From assembly GCF_000723885.1 (NCBI RefSeq), contig NZ_CCDG010000005.1, forward strand, positions 49,869 to 113,868: a stretch of 64,000 nt of DNA, given 5' to 3'. The stretch is from Paenibacillus camerounensis (lineage in GTDB: Bacteria; Bacillota; Bacilli; Paenibacillales; Paenibacillaceae). A program made the position numbers and the translations under genes. Below are positions 1 through 8,985 of the stretch, piece after piece. Below the pieces are notes generated by a model that made no database searches, was not told where the DNA came from, and saw nothing but the letters and a program-made list of their open reading frames with translations. The stretch's first letter is position 1. Every line of letters starts with the position of its first letter.

Positions 1-1299
1 GCTACCGCGCTTCTGCTCGCCGGATTTACACTTCTGACAGCATGCTCGAGTAACGCAAATACGAATAACCAAGCCAATACAGGATCCGAAGGAAATACAG
101 CCGGAGGAAACCAAAAAATCACCGTTTGGGCCTGGGACAAAAACTTCAATATCGCTGCAATGAACCTGGCTAAGGACGCTTATGTGGCAAAAAATGCAGA
201 TGCTCAAATCGATGTTGTTGAATATGCCCAGGATGACATCATCCAGAAGCTGAATACAGGGCTTAACTCGGGATCTGCTTCCGGCCTGCCGAACATCGTT
301 CTGATTGAAGATTACCGTGCACAAAGCTTCTTGCAAACGTATCCAGATGCTTTTCAGGAGCTGGGCGATGCTATTAACACTGCTGATTTCGCTGAATACA
401 AGCTTGGACCAACCAGCTTTGACGGCAAGCAATACGGCGTACCGTTCGACTCCGGTGTTGTAGGCCTGTATGTACGTACCGATTATCTGCAGGAAGCTGG
501 CTACACGGTTGACGATCTTCAGGACATTGACTGGCAGCAGTACATTGAAATCGGTAAAGCAATCAAAGAGAAAACAGGTAAAGATATGCTGACACAGGAC
601 CCTAACGATCTGGGACTGATCCGCATGATGATCCAATCCGCAGGCTCCTGGTATCTGAAGGAAGACGGCACTACACCTGACCTGAAAGATAATGCGGTTC
701 TGAAGGAAGCCTTCGAAAGCTACAAAGAGCTGATGACTGCTAATATCGTTAAAGTCAACTCCGACTGGAGCTCCTTCCTGGCAGGCTTCAACAGCGGTGA
801 CGTTGCTTCAGTTCCTACCGGTAACTGGATCACACCTTCTGTAAAAGCTACAGCTGACCAGTCCGGCAAATGGGCAGTAGTACCTTTCCCGAAACTGAAG
901 AATGCAGCTAACTCTGTACACGCATCTAACCTCGGGGGCAGCTCCTGGTATGTGCTGAACAATGACGGTAAAGAAGCAGCGATTGAATTCCTGGGTGCAA
1001 CGCTCGGCTCCGATGTTGATCTGTACCAGAAGCTTGTAACAGATGTAGGCGTTGTAGGTACTTACAAGCCTGCTGCTGAAGGCGAAGCCTATGGTGCGGC
1101 TGATGAATTCTTCGGCGGACAAAAGGTTATCGCTGACTTTGCAAAATGGACAGCTGAAATCCCTAACGTAAACTACGGCCTGCACACTTATGCACTTGAG
1201 GATATTCTCAAGGTTGAAATGCAGAACTTCCTGAACGGTACGGATCTGGACAAAGCGCTTGCCGATGCACAATCCCAGGCTGAATCCCAAATCCAGTAA
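1..1299 (+). CDS. Sugar ABC transporter solute-binding lipoprotein (5' partial)
   Basis: The reading frame is open from the first base, so the gene starts upstream of the window. The visible N-terminus is the end of a lipoprotein signal: a hydrophobic stretch ending in the lipobox LTAC (cysteine codon at 43-45). A Ser/Asn/Gly/Thr-rich linker follows, then a mature domain starting ITVWAWD, typical of family 1 carbohydrate-binding proteins. It should be anchored to the outer face of the membrane and deliver an oligosaccharide to the two permeases just downstream. A cytoplasmic GH2 beta-galactosidase ends the operon, so a beta-galactoside such as lactose or a galacto-oligosaccharide is the likely ligand. 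The ligand is inferred from context only. The protein ends in a normal stop before an intercistronic hairpin. Confidence 0.9.
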   Translation, partial: ATALLLAGFTLLTACSSNANTNNQANTGSEGNTAGGNQKITVWAWDKNFNIAAMNLAKDAYVAKNADAQIDVVEYAQDDIIQKLNTGLNSGSASGLPNIVLIEDYRAQSFLQTYPDAFQELGDAINTADFAEYKLGPTSFDGKQYGVPFDSGVVGLYVRTDYLQEAGYTVDDLQDIDWQQYIEIGKAIKEKTGKDMLTQDPNDLGLIRMMIQSAGSWYLKEDGTTPDLKDNAVLKEAFESYKELMTANIVKVNSDWSSFLAGFNSGDVASVPTGNWITPSVKATADQSGKWAVVPFPKLKNAANSVHASNLGGSSWYVLNNDGKEAAIEFLGATLGSDVDLYQKLVTDVGVVGTYKPAAEGEAYGAADEFFGGQKVIADFAKWTAEIPNVNYGLHTYALEDILKVEMQNFLNGTDLDKALADAQSQAESQIQ

Positions 1300-1328
1300 T
1301 ATCCGGTACCTGTAAATATCTGAATGAT

Positions 1329-1386
1329 CCGCTGTCCTCCCTACCTGCCGTCTAGAGCCAGGACGGAGGACAGCGGCTTCTCCTTT
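1329..1386 (+). terminator. Intercistronic hairpin with T-run after the binding-protein gene
   Basis: CCGCTGTCCTCC at 1329-1340 pairs with GGAGGACAGCGG at 1365-1376 and is followed by a T-rich tract. It lies between the binding-protein gene and the first permease. A leaky terminator or mRNA-stabilising hairpin here is a common way to make more binding protein than permease from one transcript. Confidence 0.75.
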
Positions 1387-1426
1387 TTAACGATTTATGC
1401 CTGTTATAGAGAAAGGAATGAGAGCT

Positions 1427-2305
1427 GTGAACCATACCATGCGCAACCGCGCTAAGCTTACCGGCTGGCTGTTTATTGCAGGAGCCGTCCTCATGATCTG
1501 TCTGTTTTATTTTTATCCGATGATTCAAGCCTTGCTGCTTTCGTTCAAAACGGGTGCAGGGGCTAATCTTCATTTTGATGGTTTATCCAACTACAAACGC
1601 CTGCTCAGCGACAAAACCTTTTTTACTGCGGTAAAGAATACCTTCTTGTTCCTGATTGTACAGGTACCGGTGATGATCGTGTTTGCGATGATGATTTCGG
1701 TACTGCTGAATGACAGCAAGCTCCGCTTCAAAGGCTTTTTCCGTACAGCCATCTTCCTGCCTTGCGTTACCTCACTGGTAGCATACTCTGTCGTGTTCAA
1801 ATATCTGTTTGGCAACGACGGCCTGATTAACCTGGCTTTAATGAATATGCACATCCTGTCTGAACCGATCCAGTGGATCTCCGATCCCTTCTGGGCGAAG
1901 GTTACCATTATTATCGCCATTACCTGGCGCTGGACGGGATACAATATGATTTTCTTCCTCTCCTCACTGCAGAACATCGACAATTCTATTTATGAAGCTG
2001 CAAAAATTGACGGTGCCTCGGGTCCGAGACAATTTTTCGCGATTACCGTGCCGCTCCTCAAGCCAATCATTCTGTTTACGTCGATTACCTCGACGATTGG
2101 TACCCTGCAGCTGTTCGATGAAATTATGAATATAACTAAGGGAGGTCCCGGCAACGCGACGCTCTCCATTTCCCAATATATTTATAATCTTTCGTTCAAG
2201 TACACGCCTGACTTCGGATATGCCGCTACCGTGTCGTATTCTATCGTAGCCATGATTGTTGTACTGGCCTTCCTTCAAATTAAACTGGCAGGTGATGATA
2301 AATAA
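1427..2305 (+). CDS. Carbohydrate ABC transporter permease (MalF/LacF type)
   Basis: An integral membrane permease with about six hydrophobic segments and the binding-protein-dependent EAA loop EAAKIDGASGPRQFF, which contacts the ATPase. An ATG at 1397 has no Shine-Dalgarno sequence. AAAGGA at 1412-1417 is nine bases from the GTG at 1427 but touches the ATG at 1418, so GTG 1427 is my preferred start, giving about 292 residues. The gene overlaps the next permease by one base (TAATG), so the two are translationally coupled and probably form the heterodimeric channel. No ATPase gene is nearby. Like many Gram-positive sugar importers it probably uses a shared MsmX-type ATPase encoded elsewhere, which is an inference. 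Confidence 0.9.
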   Translation: MNHTMRNRAKLTGWLFIAGAVLMICLFYFYPMIQALLLSFKTGAGANLHFDGLSNYKRLLSDKTFFTAVKNTFLFLIVQVPVMIVFAMMISVLLNDSKLRFKGFFRTAIFLPCVTSLVAYSVVFKYLFGNDGLINLALMNMHILSEPIQWISDPFWAKVTIIIAITWRWTGYNMIFFLSSLQNIDNSIYEAAKIDGASGPRQFFAITVPLLKPIILFTSITSTIGTLQLFDEIMNITKGGPGNATLSISQYIYNLSFKYTPDFGYAATVSYSIVAMIVVLAFLQIKLAGDDK

Positions 2306-3129
2306 TGAGAAGCTTACGCCGTGCCCCGATTTATATTTTTCTGTCGATTGTAGCTTTCGTTTCGATTTTCCCGTTTCTGTGGATGATTATCAGCGCCACT
2401 AACCTTTCGGTTGACGTTACGCAGGGCAGAATGCTGCCCGGTACAGCCCTGTTCGACAATATCAGAAAGCTGACGGAATCGATTAACCTTGTGCCTGCGC
2501 TCTGGAATACGCTCAAAATCGCCCTGACAACAACCGTTCTGGCCCTGCTGGTTGCTTCCCTGGCCGGATACGGATTTGAAATTTACCGCAGCAAAGCGAA
2601 GGATATGGTCTTCAATCTGTTATTATTATCCATGATGATCCCTTTTGCCGCGCTGATGGTTCCGCTGTATCAGATGTTCTCCAAGCTGTCGGCTGCTGCT
2701 CCGCTGATCGGGGTTAATACAGTCGCTGCTGTGGTTCTTCCGACCTTTACGACGGCGTTCCTGATCTTCTTCTTCCGGCAGAGCTCAAAGATGTTCCCGC
2801 GGGAGCTGCTTGAGGCCGGACGGATTGACGGACTATCGGAACTGGGCCTGTTCTTCAAAATCTATATGCCGACGATGAAGACGACCTATTCCGCCGCTGC
2901 AATCATCACGTTCATGTCCAGCTGGAACAACTACCTCTGGCCGCTGATCGTGCTGCAGACTCCGGAAAAACGGACCATTCCGCTGCTGATCTCGAACCTG
3001 GGCTCCAGCTACTCCCCGGATTTCGGCGTTATTATGGCCGCAGTCGTTATCTCGACACTTCCGACAGCACTCGTCTTCTTCCTGATGCAGAAGCAGTTCG
3101 TTGCCGGTATGGTGGGATCAGTGAAGTAA
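2305..3129 (+). CDS. Carbohydrate ABC transporter permease (MalG/LacG type)
   Basis: A 274-residue inner-membrane permease of the MalG subgroup. It shows an N-terminal hydrophobic segment followed by FPFLWMIISATN, several further membrane spans, and the EAA loop ELLEAGRIDGLSELGLFF near residues 170-190, ending in the MalG-like tail FVAGMVGSVK. Translation is coupled to the upstream permease through the TAATG overlap, with AGGTGAT as the likely ribosome site. It should pair with the upstream permease as the translocation pore of the galactoside importer. Confidence 0.9.
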   Translation: MRSLRRAPIYIFLSIVAFVSIFPFLWMIISATNLSVDVTQGRMLPGTALFDNIRKLTESINLVPALWNTLKIALTTTVLALLVASLAGYGFEIYRSKAKDMVFNLLLLSMMIPFAALMVPLYQMFSKLSAAAPLIGVNTVAAVVLPTFTTAFLIFFFRQSSKMFPRELLEAGRIDGLSELGLFFKIYMPTMKTTYSAAAIITFMSSWNNYLWPLIVLQTPEKRTIPLLISNLGSSYSPDFGVIMAAVVISTLPTALVFFLMQKQFVAGMVGSVK

Positions 3130-3162
3130 ACATTTAAAATTCACTTTCTATCTGAGGAGGAA

Positions 3163-6100
3163 ATGAAATTGGCAGTTACCCCAAGCCTGAGCTGGCTGGA
3201 AGATCCGGGAACCTTTAAGGTAAACCGGGTGGAAGCTCATTCGGATCACCGATATTATACAAACATGGCTGAGGCGGAGGCCGGAGCGCCGATGGATATG
3301 CGCTTCAGCCTGAACGGAAGCTGGAAATTCAGCTATGCGCCGAATCCGGCAAGCCGTGTGGAAGCTTTTTATAAGGAAGAATACAATTGCACAGGCTGGG
3401 ACAATATTCAGGTTCCCGGGCATATTCAGCTGCAGGGCTACGGCCGTCCGCAATATGTAAATACAATGTATCCTTGGGACGGGCTGATTGATCTCCGTCC
3501 GCCGCATATCTCTCCGGACCATAATCCGGTCGGCAGCTACGTTAAGGAGTTCCGCCTGCCGGAGAATATGGAGAACGGGCCGCTGTTTATTTCCTTCCAG
3601 GGTGTAGAATCAGCGTTCTATGTCTGGCTGAACGGAGAGTTCGTCGGTTATGCCGAGGACAGCTTCACTCCATCGGAATTTGACCTGACTCCGTTTATGC
3701 GGGCAGGCAAAAACAAGCTGGCTGTTGAAGTATACCAGCGCAGCACCGGCGGCTGGTTGGAGGATCAGGATTTCTGGCGCTTCTCAGGGATTTTCCGCGA
3801 AGTCTACTTATATACAGTTCCAAAGGTCCACATCCGTGATCTTGAAGTACGGGCTGAGCTGGACGATACTTATACGCAAGGCAGCCTGAACGTAACCATG
3901 CGCCTGCTGGACACGCCGCAGGATACAGTCAGCGCGAAGCTAGAGCTGAAGGACCGGGACGGGGAAATTCGCCTGAGCACTGAAGGCACCTTTAACGGGC
4001 AGGAGCTTACGCTCTCAGGAGACGTTGCCGATGTTCTGACCTGGAGTGCAGAGAATCCATATCTCTATACCGTATGCCTTACTTTGACGGTTGCAGACGG
4101 AGCGGTTGCGGAAGCTGTTGTACAGAAAGCAGGCTTCCGCCGGTTCGAGATGAAGAGCAAGCTGATGTGCATCAACGGCAAGCGTATTGTTTTCAAAGGT
4201 GTTAACCGTCACGAATTCAACTGCCGCAGCGGCCGCAATATTACCCGTGAGAATATGCTGTGGGATATTGAGACACTGAAGAGAAGCAACATCAACGCCG
4301 TCCGTACCTCGCATTATCCGAACCAGACGTTATGGTATGAGCTGTGCGATGAATACGGGGTTTATGTCATCGACGAGATGAACCTGGAAACCCACGGCTC
4401 CTGGCAGAAGATGGGCGCGGTTGAGCCGTCCTGGAATATTCCGCACAATGATCCGCAATGGCATGATATCGTGCTGGACCGTGCGGTCAATATGGTGGAG
4501 CGGGACAAGAACCATCCGTCCATTCTGATCTGGTCCTGCGGGAACGAATCGTATGCAGGTCAAGTCATTCTGGATGTGGCGAACTGGTTCCGCAGCCGGG
4601 ACAACAGCCGTCTGGTGCACTATGAAGGTGTGTTCTATGACCGCAATTATAATGATACAAGCGATATGGAGAGCCGGATGTACGCCAAGCCGGCCGACAT
4701 TGAGGAATATTTGAACAGCAACCCGGACAAGCCGTATCTGAGCTGTGAATACATGCATGCAATGGGTAACTCTGTCGGCGGTATGCATAAATATACCGAG
4801 CTTGAGAACAAGTACCCGATGTATCAGGGCGGCTTCATCTGGGATTACATTGACCAGTCCATTCTCAAGAAGGACCGCTATGGTAACGAGTTCTTCGCAT
4901 ACGGCGGCGACTTCGGCGACCGTCCGACAGATTACAGCTTCTGCGGTAACGGCATTGTCTTCGCAGACCGCAAGTGGACGCCGAAGATGCAGGAGGTTAA
5001 GTTCCTGTACCAGAACTACAAGCTTACGCCTGATCAGACAGGCATCCGCGTAGTTAATGAAAGCCTGTTCGCAGGAACCGATCATCTGGCACTGGAATAC
5101 AGCCTGTACTGTGACGGCGAGCTGCTGGGCAAGTGGACAAAAGAGGTTGACGCTGCTCCGCAAAGCGAAGTCCTTGTGCCGGTTGAGCTTCCGCAGACAG
5201 AAGGAACGCCGGGCGAATACAGCATCCAGGCTTCCCTGGTGCTGAAGGAAGCTGAGCTTTGGGCCGAAGCCGGATATGAAATTGCCTTTGGCGAGCATAT
5301 CTTTAACGTGGAAGCCGGGCAGGCAGAACTGCCGGCAGGCGCACTGAATGTAGTAGAAGGAGATGTGCAGATCGGCGTAATGGGCGAAGGCTTCACTGTA
5401 ATCTTCTCCAAGCAGGTCGGATCACTGGTGTCGCTGAACTATAACGGACATGAGATGATTGAGGCTCCTCCAGCTCCGCTGTTCTGGCGGGCAACTACCG
5501 ACAACGACAAAGGGACTCAGCTCGGTTACCACGGCGGAGCCTGGTATGCGGCAAGCCTGGCCCGCAAATGCGTAGAGGTCAGCCTGGAGAAGCAGGAAGG
5601 CTCTGTTACAGTAAGCTTTGACTACCGGTTCAGCATTCATGAAGAGCTGGCGTTCAAAACGGCCTATACCGTATACGGCGACGGATCGGTAAAAGTACGT
5701 ACACGCTATTCCGGTGCTGCCGGACTTCCGGATGTGCCGATTGTGGCCTTGTCCTTCAAAATGTCGGCTGACTATGAGCAGTCCGAGTGGTACGCGATGG
5801 GACCTGAGGAGAACTACATCGACCGTGCGTTCGGCGCGAGACTCGGCGTGTTCAGCCGGAAGGTGCAGGACCTGCCGTCCCCTTACCTTGTACCGCAGGA
5901 ATCGGGTAACCGTACCGGCGTCCGCCGGGTGAGCATCACCGATAAAGCGGGAGTCGGGCTGCAGATTACAGCTCCGGCAAGCGCGCCTGTAGAATGCACT
6001 TTGTCGCCTTACACTGCATTCGAGCTGGAGCATGCTGCTCATCCGTTTGAGCTTCCGCAGGTTCACTACACTGTAGTGACTGTTGCAGGCAGACAAATGG

Positions 6101-6216
6101 GCGTCGGCGGCGACGACAGCTGGGGCGCACCGGTTCATCCGGAATACAGAACTCCTGCGGATCAGCCGCTGGAATATGAATTCATCCTGTCCAGTGTGGG
6201 ATTGGGAGAGAGATAA
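3163..6216 (+). CDS. lacZ: Beta-galactosidase, glycoside hydrolase family 2
   Basis: A full-length LacZ-type enzyme of 1017 residues, close to the usual size of about 1020. It hydrolyses terminal beta-galactosides in the cytoplasm; no signal peptide is present. In order it has the N-terminal jelly-roll domain, Ig-like domains, the TIM barrel and the C-terminal beta-sandwich. The catalytic acid/base is Glu462 in WSCGNES and the nucleophile is Glu529 in SCEYMHAMGNS. NAVRTSHYPN is the usual barrel motif. GAGGAGG at 3154-3160 is only two bases from the ATG at 3163 but eight from the TTG at 3169, so TTG 3169 is a plausible true start. It is the last gene of the importer operon and should split the imported disaccharide. 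Confidence 0.95.
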   Translation: MKLAVTPSLSWLEDPGTFKVNRVEAHSDHRYYTNMAEAEAGAPMDMRFSLNGSWKFSYAPNPASRVEAFYKEEYNCTGWDNIQVPGHIQLQGYGRPQYVNTMYPWDGLIDLRPPHISPDHNPVGSYVKEFRLPENMENGPLFISFQGVESAFYVWLNGEFVGYAEDSFTPSEFDLTPFMRAGKNKLAVEVYQRSTGGWLEDQDFWRFSGIFREVYLYTVPKVHIRDLEVRAELDDTYTQGSLNVTMRLLDTPQDTVSAKLELKDRDGEIRLSTEGTFNGQELTLSGDVADVLTWSAENPYLYTVCLTLTVADGAVAEAVVQKAGFRRFEMKSKLMCINGKRIVFKGVNRHEFNCRSGRNITRENMLWDIETLKRSNINAVRTSHYPNQTLWYELCDEYGVYVIDEMNLETHGSWQKMGAVEPSWNIPHNDPQWHDIVLDRAVNMVERDKNHPSILIWSCGNESYAGQVILDVANWFRSRDNSRLVHYEGVFYDRNYNDTSDMESRMYAKPADIEEYLNSNPDKPYLSCEYMHAMGNSVGGMHKYTELENKYPMYQGGFIWDYIDQSILKKDRYGNEFFAYGGDFGDRPTDYSFCGNGIVFADRKWTPKMQEVKFLYQNYKLTPDQTGIRVVNESLFAGTDHLALEYSLYCDGELLGKWTKEVDAAPQSEVLVPVELPQTEGTPGEYSIQASLVLKEAELWAEAGYEIAFGEHIFNVEAGQAELPAGALNVVEGDVQIGVMGEGFTVIFSKQVGSLVSLNYNGHEMIEAPPAPLFWRATTDNDKGTQLGYHGGAWYAASLARKCVEVSLEKQEGSVTVSFDYRFSIHEELAFKTAYTVYGDGSVKVRTRYSGAAGLPDVPIVALSFKMSADYEQSEWYAMGPEENYIDRAFGARLGVFSRKVQDLPSPYLVPQESGNRTGVRRVSITDKAGVGLQITAPASAPVECTLSPYTAFELEHAAHPFELPQVHYTVVTVAGRQMGVGGDDSWGAPVHPEYRTPADQPLEYEFILSSVGLGER

Positions 6217-6231
6217 TATTGTAAAAGAAGC

Positions 6232-6271
6232 CGGCCCCGTTCTGATGGTATTCAGAGAGGGGCTGTTTTTT
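6232..6271 (+). terminator. Terminator of the galactoside operon
   Basis: GGCCCCGTTCTGA pairs imperfectly with TCAGAGAGGGGC across a short loop and is followed by six T residues. It lies directly after the beta-galactosidase stop codon. Confidence 0.8.
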
Positions 6272-6415
6272 GATCATTTACAGGAAATTATCTCCATGAT
6301 AGATTATGGAAGGGACAAGTGCCCATGGCAATTATAATATGATCGGATACCCGGAGGGGCAGTCTTGGGAGAGGCTTGCTGTGGCGGGAATTGCAATCCG
6401 AGAGGGAGATTCGGG

Positions 6416-7315
6416 ATGAAAAGGGTACTACAAACAATCGGCACAAGTCTGGTTGCGGGGGCTGTGCTGCTGTCGGGAGCGACTGGAGGGGTGTCCGGTT
6501 TTGATACAGTATCGGCAGCGGCTGCCAAGGCTCCTGCGGCTAAGGCGTTAACGGCCGATCAGGTGATCAGCAAGGTAACTGCTGCAGCGAAGACACTAAA
6601 GAATTTTCACATTGATGTGACCAAGAAACAGGATGTGCAGAGCGGCGGCGTGAAGATCAGCAATACCAACACGCTGAATCTGGATATCAACCGTCTGCCG
6701 GCTTTTGCTGCAGCGGGTAGTGTAAAAGTCAGCCTGCTGGAGACTTCTTACGAGCTGTACGCTAATGCTAAGGAGTCTTACTATTTGGTAGACGGAAGCG
6801 AGCTTATTGCAGATTCTGAAGGAAGCTATGAGGATAGTGAAGAGTTCAGCAATACTGATGCTGTAACGGACGGCGACGGAGAGCCAATCGATCCGGACGC
6901 GCAGTATTGGATTGACCTGGAGAAGGAAGAGTGGGACACATTTTACTCCAAAGGCCAGTATGATCCTGCAGCTATGCTGGATTCCGTCAAAGCCTACAAA
7001 AAATCCATGAAGGTAAGCATTGCCGGAGCGCAGACTGTTATGCAGTTTACACTGACTGATCCGGCTGCAGCTAAGGCGGTCATTACCTTATATGACCAGG
7101 AGAATCTTTGGGATGGAGAGACCCTGCAGCCTAAGAGTGTAACCTGGAAGGTATTCGTCAACACCAAGACATGGCAGACAGAGAAGCTGACTGTTGACCT
7201 GAGCTATGTACTTGCAGCCGACGGAGCAAAGGATACATACACCACTAAGATTGAAGCGAAATACTCCAAGAACAATAAGATCCCGGCAATTGTTAAGCCG
7301 GCTGAGCTTGAGTAG
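6416..7315 (+). CDS. Secreted protein, DUF6612/LolA-like
   Basis: A 299-residue exported protein of unknown role. AGAGGGAGA sits seven bases before the ATG at 6416, so I prefer this start over the upstream in-frame codon at 6365. The signal peptide begins MKRVLQTIGTSLVAGAVLL and ends near SAAA. The mature part starts with a helix (LTADQVISKVTAAAKTLKNF) and continues as beta strands, with an acidic stretch around residues 130-160. This resembles the Bacillota DUF6612 proteins with a LolA-like fold that may bind lipids. The assignment is by general look only. It stands alone between two terminators. Confidence 0.55.
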   Translation: MKRVLQTIGTSLVAGAVLLSGATGGVSGFDTVSAAAAKAPAAKALTADQVISKVTAAAKTLKNFHIDVTKKQDVQSGGVKISNTNTLNLDINRLPAFAAAGSVKVSLLETSYELYANAKESYYLVDGSELIADSEGSYEDSEEFSNTDAVTDGDGEPIDPDAQYWIDLEKEEWDTFYSKGQYDPAAMLDSVKAYKKSMKVSIAGAQTVMQFTLTDPAAAKAVITLYDQENLWDGETLQPKSVTWKVFVNTKTWQTEKLTVDLSYVLAADGAKDTYTTKIEAKYSKNNKIPAIVKPAELE

Positions 7316-7336
7316 AATTTATACAAGATATACTGA

Positions 7337-7377
7337 ACAGCCCCGGGATAGTCTGATCCCCGGGGCTGTTGTTATTT
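7337..7377. terminator. Bidirectional terminator between convergent genes
   Basis: ACAGCCCCGGG at 7337-7347 pairs with CCCCGGGGCTGT at 7358-7369, followed by TTGTTATTT. It separates the secreted-protein gene from the convergent aminomutase gene. Confidence 0.8.
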
Positions 7378-7389
7378 CAATAGTCAGCC

Positions 7390-8553
7390 TTACTTTGCAG
7401 TAACAGTCTCTTGTAACGTTATATCAGCCGGCAGTGCACCTGCACTTTTCTTCACCGGTCTGCTCCAATACTGCTCATTCCCGGGCAGGTCATCGAACCA
7501 TTCGGCATCTTCCGGGCAGTCGAGAATCATAAATTTTCCATATTCCTGATCACGGGACTGATGGTATTTAAGATAGGCTTTGCCATCCTCGATGGCCAGA
7601 ATTTCGATTTTGCCGGAGGAGTGGCTCATGGAGAGCCGGACTCTTTTGCCGAGGCCTGAGGTTCTGGCTTTGGCTTCTTCAACGATCCGGTACACCTGCT
7701 CAAGCGGCAGGACGAACTCACGGTTGCCGGCAATCGGCCGGTTAATGAAGAAATAATAGGGCGTAATTCCGGCCCAGGACAGGCGGTCGAGCAGCTCGCC
7801 CAGAACAGCAGGATCATCATTGATCCCCTTCAGCACCGGTGTCTGGTTAACGATGATTGCGCCTGCGTCATGCAGTGCCCGGACAGCCCGCTTTGCCTCC
7901 GGTGTAAGCTCCCGGGGATGATTGATATGTGCCATGATGTAGATCCGCTTCTCTACAGTGGAGTGAGTGCAGATCAGGTCGAGCAGCTCGGGGTCCTGAT
8001 AGATGCGCATCGGATTAAATACCGGCAGTTTGGAGCCGAGCCGGATGATTTTGACATGGGGAATGGCCCGCAGGCTCTCAATAATGAACCTAAGCCTGGA
8101 CGTTGAAAGAATCAGGCTGTCGCCTCCGGTCAGCAGAACATTGTTAATTTCCGGATGGGCGGCGATATACTCGATACCGGCGGTAACATCGGAAGGGGCT
8201 TCCTTGACATCGTTGCGGAACAGCCGTTTCCGGAAGCAATAACGGCAATAAGCTCCGCAGACCTCGGAGACGATCAGGAGCGCCGTCGTCCGGTATTTGT
8301 GCTGGCAGCCGGGAACCACATAGTTAGCCCCCTCATCGGAGGCGTCCCACTCCCCATACTCCATAAGCTCTCCCTCCCCTGGGATGACCAGCCTGCGGAT
8401 AGGATCGTTCGGATCCTCCCAGTTAATCAGGGATAGATAATAATCGTTGGCCCTGAACACAAATTTGTCGGTGATCTCCTTCAGCCGGGATCTCTCTGCT
8501 TCGGGCAGCATTTCCATTTTGCTGATGTCGGTTATGTATCGTACCTTTTGCAC
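7390..8553 (-). CDS. KamA-family radical SAM aminomutase, possibly glutamate-type
   Basis: A PLP- and SAM-dependent 2,3-aminomutase of 387 residues. AAAGGAG lies eight bases before a GTG start at 8553; the upstream in-frame ATG has no such site. The [4Fe-4S] cluster ligands are Cys99, Cys103 and Cys106 (CGAYCRYC). The PLP lysine is Lys315 in HSSGKIEI, aligning with Lys337 of clostridial lysine 2,3-aminomutase. By hand alignment that enzyme's two lysine-binding aspartates (D293, D330) correspond to Arg272 (YYFFINRP) and Ser308 here. A basic residue at the first position is what glutamate 2,3-aminomutase has, so L-glutamate is a better guess than L-lysine. A c-di-AMP riboswitch and terminator lie upstream. 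Family membership is firm; the substrate is inferred. Confidence 0.85.
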   Translation of the reverse strand: MQKVRYITDISKMEMLPEAERSRLKEITDKFVFRANDYYLSLINWEDPNDPIRRLVIPGEGELMEYGEWDASDEGANYVVPGCQHKYRTTALLIVSEVCGAYCRYCFRKRLFRNDVKEAPSDVTAGIEYIAAHPEINNVLLTGGDSLILSTSRLRFIIESLRAIPHVKIIRLGSKLPVFNPMRIYQDPELLDLICTHSTVEKRIYIMAHINHPRELTPEAKRAVRALHDAGAIIVNQTPVLKGINDDPAVLGELLDRLSWAGITPYYFFINRPIAGNREFVLPLEQVYRIVEEAKARTSGLGKRVRLSMSHSSGKIEILAIEDGKAYLKYHQSRDQEYGKFMILDCPEDAEWFDDLPGNEQYWSRPVKKSAGALPADITLQETVTAK

Positions 8554-8640
8554 ATGAATCTCTCCTTTGTTCTCATATGGCGAGGGCAAGAGGGAGCCTT
8601 GATGTCAAAAGCCAAACTGGCAGCCAGCAGGGCCTCTAAA

Positions 8641-8674
8641 AAACACAAAAAGAGACCCTTAGCACAAGGGTCTC
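8641..8674 (-). terminator. Riboswitch expression-platform terminator
   Basis: Read on the minus strand, GAGACCC and GGGTCTC form a stem around TTGTGCTAA, followed by TTTTTGTGTTTTTT. It sits between the c-di-AMP aptamer and the aminomutase start. The aptamer-proximal ATGGGTCT could pair with AGACCC of this stem as an antiterminator, giving a plausible switch. Confidence 0.85.
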
Positions 8675-8699
8675 ATGTTATTAGAAACATAAAAAAGCA

Positions 8700-8835
8700 G
8701 ACCCATCCACTACTGACGAGGTTAGCTGACGGACTCGGGTAAGATGGTACCCTACATTGCATAACTCAATGATTCGCCCCAATTGACTGGTTCCCCCGCT
8801 TTCCAGAAGGAAAATCTGGAAATTAAGCGTGGTTT
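8700..8835 (-). promoter_or_regulatory. c-di-AMP riboswitch (ydaO/yuaA type)
   Basis: On the minus strand the aptamer runs from ACCACGCTTAAT through a hairpin, GCGGGGGAACC, GGGGCGAATC, GTAGGG, and the diagnostic block CCGTCAGCTAACCTCG, closing with GTGG. These match the conserved segments of the ydaO family in order and spacing. A good minus-strand -10 (TATAAT, 8908-8913) would start transcription just upstream. c-di-AMP binding normally turns expression off through the downstream terminator. The regulated gene is the KamA-family aminomutase rather than the potassium transporters or wall hydrolases usually found under this RNA. Confidence 0.9.
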
Positions 8836-8985
8836 AAGTATAACCTGTAAGGTTTGCCTAAGTCAAAGCTAATGCCGGTCTGCGGGGTGTACTATTTGTG
8901 ACGGCAAATTATAATTAAACTTTATTTGGTTTGCGCCGCCTGATGCTGTACGATAGCGACATAACGGTCAACGAGGAGGAGCTTA

